From Gammaproteobacteria bacterium (GTDB lineage Bacteria > Pseudomonadota > Gammaproteobacteria > HK1): a stretch of DNA of 8,706 nt. This document shows positions 1 through 5,802 of this stretch, in pieces. The translations under genes were made by a program, and so were the position numbers. Each line of letters opens with the position of its first letter. Positions within the stretch are counted from its first letter, which is position 1. The DNA is taken from assembly GCA_020444775.1 (NCBI GenBank), contig JAGRHX010000885.1, positions 1 to 8,706 of the forward strand. Direction: 5' to 3'. A model generated the notes under the pieces. That model saw only the letters and a list, made by a program, of their open reading frames with translations, made no database searches and was not told the origin of the DNA.

Positions 1-2
1 CG

Positions 3-791
3 ATCTTCTGCGGCTTTGCCTACGCCGACGTTCCCGACTGCGGCATGTCGATGGTGGTCGTCACCGATGACGATCAGAGCGCGGCGGAGCAGGTCGCGCG
101 CGAGCTGTCGGAGCGTGCCTGGCAGCTGCGCGAACAGCTGTTCAAGCGCGAGCTGATTCATTCGGTGGACAGCGGTCTGGCCCGGGCCTTCGAGATTGCA
201 CAAGGCGCGCAGAAGCCGATCTGCCTGCTCGAGCACGCCGATCGGCTCAACGATTCGACCTACACCTTGCGTGCGCTCATCGAGCGCGGCATCGACGCGG
301 TCTATTCGCCGTTCATGTTCGATCCGCAGTCCGCCGAGCGTTGCATCGAAGTCGGGGCCGGGGCACGCATCCATCTGCAGCTGGCCGGCAAGACCTCACC
401 ACAAGCCGGTGGGCCGATTGCCACCGAGGCCGAGGTGCTCTGGGCGGGCCAGAAACGGATCACGGTCAGCGGGCCGCTGTACACCGGGGCCGATAAGGAT
501 CTGGGCGCCTGTGCGCTCGTCAGGATCGGCGGCGTGCTGGTCAGCCTCATCTCGGTGCAATGGTCCGCCATCGATCTGGACTGCTTCACCGAGTTCGGAC
601 TGGATCCAGCGGATTTCCGCTACATCCTGCTGCGCTCGAAGACCCATTTCCGCCACGTCTACGAGCCGCTGTGCGAGGCGGTGATCATCATCGACACCCC
701 CGACTGGGGGCCGGCCGATCTGAGCCGCCTGCCCTATCAGCACGCGGATCGATCGGCCTGGCCGCTCGCTCAGGAGGTTACGAGCTCATAA
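3..791 (+). CDS. M81 family (MlrC-like) metallopeptidase, C-terminal part, 5' truncated by the window edge
   Basis: The frame is open from base 3, so the gene begins outside the window and the ATG at 45 is internal. It encodes 262 visible residues ending in TAA at 789-791. The opening segment, GFAYADVPDCGMS followed by VVVTDD, matches what I know of the start of the MlrC C-terminal domain. Further support is the SVDSGLARAFEIA helix, the DPQSAERCIEVGAGA segment and the LQLAGK strand. The family is named after microcystinase C, a predicted zinc peptidase that cleaves linearised microcystin products. Most homologues act on unknown small peptides or amides, so microcystin should not be assumed. 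The metal ligands are expected in the missing N-terminal half. Where many members carry a glycine-rich DNPGGG-type loop, this one has a shorter EHADRLNDSTYTLRAL segment. It converges on the next gene, with 36 nt between stops and no clear hairpin terminator. Confidence 0.85.
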   Translation: MFCGFAYADVPDCGMSMVVVTDDDQSAAEQVARELSERAWQLREQLFKRELIHSVDSGLARAFEIAQGAQKPICLLEHADRLNDSTYTLRALIERGIDAVYSPFMFDPQSAERCIEVGAGARIHLQLAGKTSPQAGGPIATEAEVLWAGQKRITVSGPLYTGADKDLGACALVRIGGVLVSLISVQWSAIDLDCFTEFGLDPADFRYILLRSKTHFRHVYEPLCEAVIIIDTPDWGPADLSRLPYQHADRSAWPLAQEVTSS

Positions 792-827
792 AGACCTTCT
801 TGGGCCTTAGCAGCGGACAGGAACGAA

Positions 828-1724
828 TCAGACCGCGCCGGTGCGTTCGCGTAGGAATGCGCCAGCACGGCTGATGGCCTCGCGTCCCTCCGACAGCATC
901 GGCGCGAACAGATGCCAGACGTGGATCATGTCCGGCGCCTCCTCCAGGGTGATGTCGACCCCATCCTGTCGCGCCTTCTCGGCCAGCCGTGTCGAGTCGT
1001 CGAGCAAGGTCTCGGCGCTGCCGACCTGCACCAACAGGGGCGGCAGTCCGCTCAGGTCCGCATACATCGGCGCCGCGAGCGGCGCGCGTGGCTCGGTGCC
1101 ACCCAGGAACCATTCGGCCATCTTCAACAGACGGCCGCGCTCGACGATAGGGTCGACCTCGGCCTTGCTCTGCATCGAGCCCCCGATACCCTCCAGGTCG
1201 ACCCAGGGTGAGATGCACAGGCCGGCGCCCGGCATCGGCAGACCACGCTGCTTGAGCGCGACCAGGGTGGATACGGTCAGACCACCGCCCGCGGAGTCGC
1301 CCGCGATCGCCAGCTTGGATGCCTCGTGGCCCTGGTCCAGCAGCCACTCGTAGGCCGACAGCGCATCCTCGAGCTGCGCCGGAAACGGGTGCTCCGGGGC
1401 CCGGCGGTAATCGATGAGCAGCACCGGGCAACCACAGGCCTCAGCCAGGTTGCAGGCCAGCGTGCGGTGGGTGTCGATGGACCCGATCACATAGCCACCA
1501 CCGTGCAGGTACAGGACGCGCCGATCCGGATCCGCCCCGGGTACGCTGACCAGCTCCGCAGGTACGCCGTTCGCGTCCAGTGGTTCGCTACGCATCTGCG
1601 CGGGCGCAGGCAGGTAGTTACCGAGCTTCTCGAATCGTTCGCGCAGCTCGGCGACGCTCGCGTTCGGCGGCGCTGGACGGCTGGTGAGGAGCTCGACCAG
1701 CTCCTTCAGTTCACTTGCGCTCAT
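828..1724 (-). CDS. Alpha/beta hydrolase of the hormone-sensitive-lipase (GDXG) family, carboxylesterase-like
   Basis: This 298-aa protein is full length for the family and probably a cytoplasmic carboxylesterase for short- or medium-chain esters. The oxyanion-hole motif HGGGYVIGS lies at about residues 74-82 and the nucleophile elbow GDSAGG at 142-147, with Ser144. The likely acid is Glu238 in VGSAETLLDD and the likely base is His268 in MIHVWH. Conserved YRRAPEHPFPA at 106-116 is typical of the HSL group. Residues 1-60 form the helical cap region. No signal peptide is seen. The ATG at 1724 follows a strong GAGGAGGA site four bases upstream. It is the last gene of the minus-strand cluster, 60 nt after the epoxide-hydrolase-like gene, and a 14-bp-period duplication sits just before its ribosome binding site. 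A lactone or amide substrate is also possible. Confidence 0.9.
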   Translation of the reverse strand: MSASELKELVELLTSRPAPPNASVAELRERFEKLGNYLPAPAQMRSEPLDANGVPAELVSVPGADPDRRVLYLHGGGYVIGSIDTHRTLACNLAEACGCPVLLIDYRRAPEHPFPAQLEDALSAYEWLLDQGHEASKLAIAGDSAGGGLTVSTLVALKQRGLPMPGAGLCISPWVDLEGIGGSMQSKAEVDPIVERGRLLKMAEWFLGGTEPRAPLAAPMYADLSGLPPLLVQVGSAETLLDDSTRLAEKARQDGVDITLEEAPDMIHVWHLFAPMLSEGREAISRAGAFLRERTGAV

Positions 1725-1728
1725 GATG

Positions 1729-1736
1729 TCCTCCTC
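1729..1736 (-). promoter_or_regulatory. Strong ribosome binding site of the HSL-type hydrolase
   Basis: On the minus strand this reads GAGGAGGA, followed by CATC and the ATG. It fixes the hydrolase start at 1724. The 14 bases at 1729-1742 recur exactly at 7480-7493, before the deaminase gene. Confidence 0.8.
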
Positions 1737-1737
1737 G

Positions 1738-1764
1738 TCGACCGCACGGTTTCGACCGCACGGT
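1738..1764. repeat. Two-copy direct repeat, 13 identical bases with a 14-bp period
   Basis: TCGACCGCACGGT occurs at 1738-1750 and again at 1752-1764, separated by one base. It fills the 60-nt gap between the two hydrolase genes and abuts the ribosome binding site of the downstream one. It may be a recent duplication, a paired protein-binding site, or slippage without function. Confidence 0.8.
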
Positions 1765-1784
1765 GTGGGCTGTAGCGGCCTCGT

Positions 1785-2654
1785 TCAAGCCCGCTCGAAA
1801 TGCTCGAGCAACGCAGCCTGCACCGCGTCAGGTCGATCCTCGGCCATGAAATGACCACATCGCTCGACGACCTTGCCGGTCACTTCGTCAGCGATCTCCG
1901 CCAGCGATTGAGCCGGCTCATCGCCGCGGCCGCGCCGCTCGCGCACCGCCCCGCCCATGGCCAACACAGGCATACGCAAGCGGAACTCGTCGCGTATCAG
2001 ACGCTGGTTGTCAGCGACATCCTGCGGTATGGCCCGGTAGTACGCAAAGCCCGCGCGCAATGCGCCGGGCTTGCTGTAGCAGCGTACGTACTCGTCGATC
2101 GCTGCGTCGTCGATGCCGCCCCGGTTATAGGAGAAGTCGTGGTAGAACCACTCCAGATAGTCACGCTCGCGCCCCTGGATGAGTCGCTCGGGCAGATCCG
2201 GGGTGCGATGAAACGCATGATGCCAGCGCTGCCCGCCCTGTGAGATGTCCGGACCGATACCGGGCAACGTCACGTCCATCACGGTCAGGGTCAGGACCTT
2301 GGCGGGATCGGCGACGGCGACCCTGAAGGCCACCGGCCCACCCCAGTCATGGCCGACCACATGGTAGCGATCCAATCCCAGATGGCTGCTCAGCAGAGCA
2401 TGGATGTCCGCGCCTATGCTGGCCTTGTCGTAGCCGTCCAGCGGCCTGGACGAGTCACCCAGCCCACGCAGGTCCGGCGCGATGACGTGAAAGCGCGTGG
2501 CCAGCACCGGTATCAGGTGACGCCAGCAGTACCACGTCTGCGGCCAGCCGTGCAGCAGCACCACGCTCGGCGCCCGATCCGGTGATGGACCGGACTGCAC
2601 GTAGTGCAGGTCGACCGGCCCCAGATTGGCATACTCGTGTCGAATCCCACTCAT
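1785..2654 (-). CDS. Alpha/beta hydrolase, epoxide-hydrolase-like (Asp nucleophile)
   Basis: A 289-aa soluble enzyme of the epoxide hydrolase/haloalkane dehalogenase branch. HGWPQTWYCW at 35-44 is the HGXP oxyanion motif, DLRGLGDS at 61-68 is typical of the family, and GHDWGG at 101-106 places nucleophile Asp103. His268 in CGHFMAEDRP is the base. The helical cap spans about 130-225. Its Tyr189, Tyr193, Tyr205 and Tyr206 include candidates for the epoxide-activating tyrosines. The acid is unclear: after strand VLAMGG an acidic residue often follows, but Ala236 is there and Glu239, Asp245 or Glu246 would have to serve. I chose the ATG at 2654 because it has an upstream AGGAG and follows the SDR stop by 43 nt. 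The in-frame ATG at 2720 would add 22 unfamily-like residues and overlap the SDR gene. Haloacid dehalogenase or C-C hydrolase activity is less likely. Confidence 0.87.
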   Translation of the reverse strand: MSGIRHEYANLGPVDLHYVQSGPSPDRAPSVVLLHGWPQTWYCWRHLIPVLATRFHVIAPDLRGLGDSSRPLDGYDKASIGADIHALLSSHLGLDRYHVVGHDWGGPVAFRVAVADPAKVLTLTVMDVTLPGIGPDISQGGQRWHHAFHRTPDLPERLIQGRERDYLEWFYHDFSYNRGGIDDAAIDEYVRCYSKPGALRAGFAYYRAIPQDVADNQRLIRDEFRLRMPVLAMGGAVRERRGRGDEPAQSLAEIADEVTGKVVERCGHFMAEDRPDAVQAALLEHFERA

Positions 2655-2697
2655 GTGGACAGCGCTCCTGGTCGCCGGTGTCGCCAAGGCCAGCAAC

Positions 2698-3498
2698 CTA
2701 GCTGGTGATGATACCGCCATCCACGTTCCAGGCCTGGCCGGTGACGTTGCGGGCCGCGGGGGATGCGAGGAACACCGCCAGCGCAGCGATGTCCTCCGGC
2801 TCGTTGATCCGACGGATCGGCACCTGGGCGCTCATCCGCGCCTCGGCGTCCGTCACGCTGATCGATTCACTGTTCGCACGTCGCTCCAGCAATCGCTCGA
2901 GCAACGGCGTGCGGGTGATACCGGGACAGATCGCATTGACGTTGATGTTGTGGCGACCGAGCTGCTGGGCCGCGGTCTTGGTCAGGCTGATGACGGCGCC
3001 CTTGCTTGCCGCATAGGCGGCGTTCGAGGTGTCCTTGAAACCGCGTCCGGCGATCGAGGCGATGTTGATGATCACACCGCCTCCCTGATCGATCATCCGC
3101 CGTGCCGCCCCCTGCAGACAGAAGAACACGCCCTTGGCATTGACCGCATGCATCCGGTCCCAGTCGGCCTCGGTCAGATCCATGATGTACGCGCTCACCG
3201 AGACGCCGGCATTGTTGACGATGACATCCAGGCTGCCGAACTGCTCCAGCACCGTGTCGAGCATGGCGTTGATGGCCTCGACGCTGCTCACGTCGCACGA
3301 AAGCGCACTGCACTCACCGCCGAGCGCACGGATCTCCTCGGCAACGCCATGCGCCGCGTCCGGATTCACGTCCACCACGGCAACCCGCCCGCCGGCCGCC
3401 GCCATCGCAAGCGCGATCGCCCGACCGATGCCGTTGCCACCACCGGTCACCACGACCGTCTTCGCCCCGACGTCCATGCTCCAGTCCGGTTCCGCCAT
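2698..3498 (-). CDS. Short-chain dehydrogenase/reductase (classical SDR)
   Basis: A 266-aa classical SDR that should oxidise or reduce an alcohol/ketone with a nicotinamide cofactor. The glycine motif TGGGNGIG is at 18-25. Asp43 ends the second strand (VAVVD), which favours NAD(H) over NADP(H). Also visible are CDV at 68-70, NNAG at 95-98, the catalytic residues Asn120, Ser148, Tyr162 and Lys166 (YAASK), and the PG motif at 192-193. The C terminus, VTGQAWNVDGG, is standard. I chose the ATG at 3498 because GGAGGT lies four bases upstream on the minus strand. An upstream in-frame start at 3582 would add 28 residues before the normal N terminus and run close to the preceding gene. It lies 58 nt after the orphan anchored-protein gene and 43 nt before the epoxide-hydrolase-like gene, consistent with a shared transcript and pathway. 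Exact substrate unknown. Confidence 0.93.
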   Translation of the reverse strand: MAEPDWSMDVGAKTVVVTGGGNGIGRAIALAMAAAGGRVAVVDVNPDAAHGVAEEIRALGGECSALSCDVSSVEAINAMLDTVLEQFGSLDVIVNNAGVSVSAYIMDLTEADWDRMHAVNAKGVFFCLQGAARRMIDQGGGVIINIASIAGRGFKDTSNAAYAASKGAVISLTKTAAQQLGRHNINVNAICPGITRTPLLERLLERRANSESISVTDAEARMSAQVPIRRINEPEDIAALAVFLASPAARNVTGQAWNVDGGIITS

Positions 3499-3502
3499 CA
3501 CA

Positions 3503-3508
3503 ACCTCC
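3503..3508 (-). promoter_or_regulatory. Ribosome binding site deciding the SDR start
   Basis: GGAGGT on the minus strand, followed by TGTG and ATG at 3498. It supports the shorter 266-aa product over the frame that opens at 3582. Confidence 0.75.
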
Positions 3509-3556
3509 ACGGTCTGCTTGCCAGCCGCTCGGGCGCGGCGGATCGTCTTGTCGCGG

Positions 3557-4951
3557 TCATCGCGGCCCGAGAGCAATCTCATATGGATGATGCATCATCG
3601 ACCTGGCCGCCGACGAGCCCTGCGCCACCTGCCCACCGCGTTGCAGCCAGGTCGAACGTAGCACCCGACGCTCCAGGTCGACCTGCAGCGGCCCGCGGGT
3701 GTATGGGTCACTCAGCTCAGGAGGCAGCGCAGCCAGATATTCGCCGATCGCCATGTCCGCGACGCCGTCTCGCCGGATCAAGACCTTGGCCACGGCCATT
3801 CGACGCAGCGCCTCGACATTGCACACACGGGCGAAGAAGCCAGCCAGATCCGGTCCCGAGATCGCCATCAACGCCCGTCCGACCGGGTTGAAGGGCCAGG
3901 CGATCAGCCAGTGCAACGGCGAGTCCAGACCGCGTGCCCTGTCGGCGCGGTTGGCGGAGCTCCGCCAGCGTTCGGCGAACTGCGGCATGTCCAGCTGCTC
4001 GTAACGCTGCAACGGCGCGCTGAAGGTCGCATACATCAGGTTCAAGGTCGCATTGCGCTTGAAGACCAAGGGCACCGCGAACTGCGCCCAGCCCAGATCG
4101 GTCACATCGGCGAGCAGCGTATCGTCCAGCACGATGGATGCCTGAAAGCGATATTCGTGAGCGAGCGCGGCGTGCATCGAGCGCTCGGTGGCCGATAGTG
4201 GCATCTGCACGATATCGATGCCGTGCAGCTTGCGGGCCATTGCCGGCCCCAGATCGGCAAGCTGCGCATAGACGTGCAGGCTTCGTTCCAGCAATGCCCG
4301 GGCGAGCATCTTCAACATCAGACTGTCGGCCAGTGTCAGCAGCCGACGGTCGAACTCGATCTCAGCGGCCAACGCGGCGCGCACACGCTCGAGCTCACCG
4401 CGTCGTGCCAGCTGCACGATGCGGGTCAGCTCGAGCTGCTGGATCTCGAGCACGGGTGAGATCCGCGACAGAGGGCTGAGCAGGTGTGGTGTGCCAACGG
4501 TGACCGATACCGGCAGCCCGCGCAGCGCCCGGTAGCGTTCCAGCAGCACCACGCGGCGCTCACCTGGCGACTGCACGAGCTCGTCGGGCACCGTGTTCGC
4601 GCCTACACAATACTCGACAGTGAAATCACACAGCGGCAACGGGGTCTGCTCCCCCGCGTCGCCGACCGCCGGATCGACATACTCGAAAGGTTCCCCGCGG
4701 GCACGACTGGTCTGCAGCGCGGCGTCGAAATGCTGGATCCGCGACAGACCGAAGCGCACCGGTTCCTGATCGAGCGGCGCATCGAATCCATGCAGGGCGA
4801 GGAACAGATTGCGCTGCGGTGCGGGTGGGGCGGGTGGCTGGAGCCAGCGTCGCGCTTCACCGTTCAACGGCTCGTCCACCAGACCGAGGGCGATCACGGT
4901 GCCGAACACGAGCACGCTGAGGCTGAGCGTGATTGCAGCGGCGCGATTCAT
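3557..4951 (-). CDS. Membrane-anchored protein of unknown function, first gene of the hydrolase/SDR cluster
   Basis: I do not recognise this 464-aa protein as a named family. From the ATG at 4951 it begins with a short basic stretch and one hydrophobic segment, about residues 5-25. It is probably a signal anchor, because no clear cleavage site follows, and it would put the rest in the periplasm. A proline-rich linker (about 39-45) leads to NLFLALHGFDAP, then a helical, Arg/Glu/Leu-rich body. Cys108 and Cys115 (LCDFTVEYC) could form a disulphide. Near the C terminus are WPFNPVGRALM and SDPYTRGPL (414-422). The latter resembles a DP(F/Y)TGKPL-like tail I remember from other uncharacterised exported proteins, unverified. 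No catalytic motif is visible. The start is uncertain: its ribosome binding site is weak (GGGGCG), and the frame stays open to an ATG at 5053, but the extension is basic and would bury the anchor. Confidence 0.7.
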   Translation of the reverse strand: MNRAAAITLSLSVLVFGTVIALGLVDEPLNGEARRWLQPPAPPAPQRNLFLALHGFDAPLDQEPVRFGLSRIQHFDAALQTSRARGEPFEYVDPAVGDAGEQTPLPLCDFTVEYCVGANTVPDELVQSPGERRVVLLERYRALRGLPVSVTVGTPHLLSPLSRISPVLEIQQLELTRIVQLARRGELERVRAALAAEIEFDRRLLTLADSLMLKMLARALLERSLHVYAQLADLGPAMARKLHGIDIVQMPLSATERSMHAALAHEYRFQASIVLDDTLLADVTDLGWAQFAVPLVFKRNATLNLMYATFSAPLQRYEQLDMPQFAERWRSSANRADRARGLDSPLHWLIAWPFNPVGRALMAISGPDLAGFFARVCNVEALRRMAVAKVLIRRDGVADMAIGEYLAALPPELSDPYTRGPLQVDLERRVLRSTWLQRGGQVAQGSSAARSMMHHPYEIALGPR

Positions 4952-5387
4952 CGTGGCACGTACGCCCCGGAACCCAGGTCTGTTGCTGCATCTGACATCG
5001 CTTTGCGCCTCACCGTCATGCGTTCTCGCGGCGCGCATCCGAACGCGTCGCATTGCGGCGCGGACCGGCAGGCGACACGGGATGCCGCGCGGTGAGCAGC
5101 TTTGTTGTGCAAGACGGTCTCCAGCGCCGCGACATGCAGCTCCGACAGCAAGGTCTCAGGCCGGGCCGGCGATCATCGTTCGCCAACGCCTACACCCACC
5201 CGGGGCGCGCCATCATACCGGGAAAGCAGCTGCCCGGAACGGCTGTCGAGCCGGCCTGCCTCGACCCCGCGGCCGCGTGCGCAGCCGGCAAGACGAACGC
5301 GGTACACTCGGCGCAGGCCGGCCAGGCGGGGCCATGTACGCACGACCCGACAGCCTGACCGAACACCGCGACACCGAGGAGAACGAC
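4952..5387. other. Divergent intergenic region between the minus-strand cluster and the DUF35/thiolase pair
   Basis: These 436 nt separate two divergently transcribed units and must hold at least one promoter for each. On the minus strand TATGAT (5217 to 5212) is a good -10-like hexamer with only a weak TTCCGG-like -35. On the plus strand TACACT at 5303-5308 is a possible -10 without a recognisable -35. Open frames cross the region on both strands, but none has a convincing start, ribosome binding site or family signature. The best is a minus-strand 67-codon frame ending at 4948, whose TGA overlaps the ATG at 4951 (ATGA), but it could start only at TTG with no ribosome binding site. I see no operator palindrome or riboswitch. 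Confidence 0.5.
5376..5381 (+). promoter_or_regulatory. Ribosome binding site of the DUF35 gene
   Basis: GAGGAG lies six bases before the ATG at 5388. It marks the true start in a frame that is open far upstream (from before 4900), so the upstream part is not coding. Confidence 0.8.
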
Positions 5388-5801
5388 ATGAGCGATCCGG
5401 GCCGAGTCATCCCGACGCCTACACCGGAGACCGAGCATTTCTGGGCGGGCACCCGGCAGGGCGAGCTGCGCCTGCAACGCTGCAACAAGTGCGACAAGAC
5501 CTATTTCCCACCCCGTCCCTTCTGCCCGGGCTGCGGCTGTAGGGAGGTCTCGGTTGTGACGGCGTCCGGCCGCGCCCGTCTGCACAGCTATGTGATCAAT
5601 CACCTGCCCTCACCCGGGTTCACACCGCCGTTCGCGATCGCAGTGGTCGAGCTCGAGGAAGGACCACGCATGATGTCCAACATCGTCGACTGCGAGCAGA
5701 CACCCGAGGCGCTGGTCCTGGACATGCCGCTACAGGTGACCTTCGAGCGACTCAGCGACGAGATCACGCTGCCGCAGTTCAAGCCGGCCGGAGGTCAATG
5801 A
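5388..5801 (+). CDS. Zn-ribbon/OB-fold DUF35 protein, acyl-CoA-binding partner of the thiolase
   Basis: A 137-aa protein of normal DUF35 length. The N-terminal helix TPETEHFWAGTRQGELRLQRC is typical and leads into a rubredoxin-like zinc ribbon with Cys32, Cys35, Cys46 and Cys49 (CNKC and CPGC). An extra Cys51 follows. An OB fold covers roughly residues 54-130 (GRARLHSYVINH, then PFAIAVVELEEGPRMMSNIV). Such proteins bind CoA esters and form complexes with thiolase-fold enzymes. Known examples are the DUF35 partners of Ltp2 aldolase in steroid side-chain degradation and of archaeal acetoacetyl-CoA thiolase/HMG-CoA synthase. It ends one nucleotide before the thiolase start, and the thiolase ribosome binding site (GGAGGT) lies inside its last codons, so the two are almost certainly translationally coupled. 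It is probably a structural or substrate-presenting subunit rather than a catalyst. Confidence 0.92.
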   Translation: MSDPGRVIPTPTPETEHFWAGTRQGELRLQRCNKCDKTYFPPRPFCPGCGCREVSVVTASGRARLHSYVINHLPSPGFTPPFAIAVVELEEGPRMMSNIVDCEQTPEALVLDMPLQVTFERLSDEITLPQFKPAGGQ

Positions 5802-5802
5802 G

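Noticed and set aside
778..1431. Minus-strand open frame overlapping the HSL-type hydrolase
   Set aside because: It is a shifted frame of the hydrolase gene with Gly/Arg/Ala-rich translation and no start signal.
2626..3891. Long plus-strand open frame of about 420 codons
   Set aside because: It lies antisense to the SDR and neighbouring genes, which carry complete family motifs. Its translation is His/Arg/Asp-rich with no recognisable domain, typical of antisense frames in GC-rich DNA.
4484..5095. Plus-strand open frame of about 200 codons
   Set aside because: It is antisense to the N-terminal half of the 464-aa protein. The opposite strand has a hydrophobic anchor and operon context, so it is the better choice, although neither product is a known family.
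4809..5387. Upstream extension of the DUF35 frame
   Set aside because: The frame is open, but the extension is Arg/Ala/Pro-rich, partly antisense to the orphan gene, and the ATG at 5388 has a good GAGGAG site and starts at the normal family N terminus.
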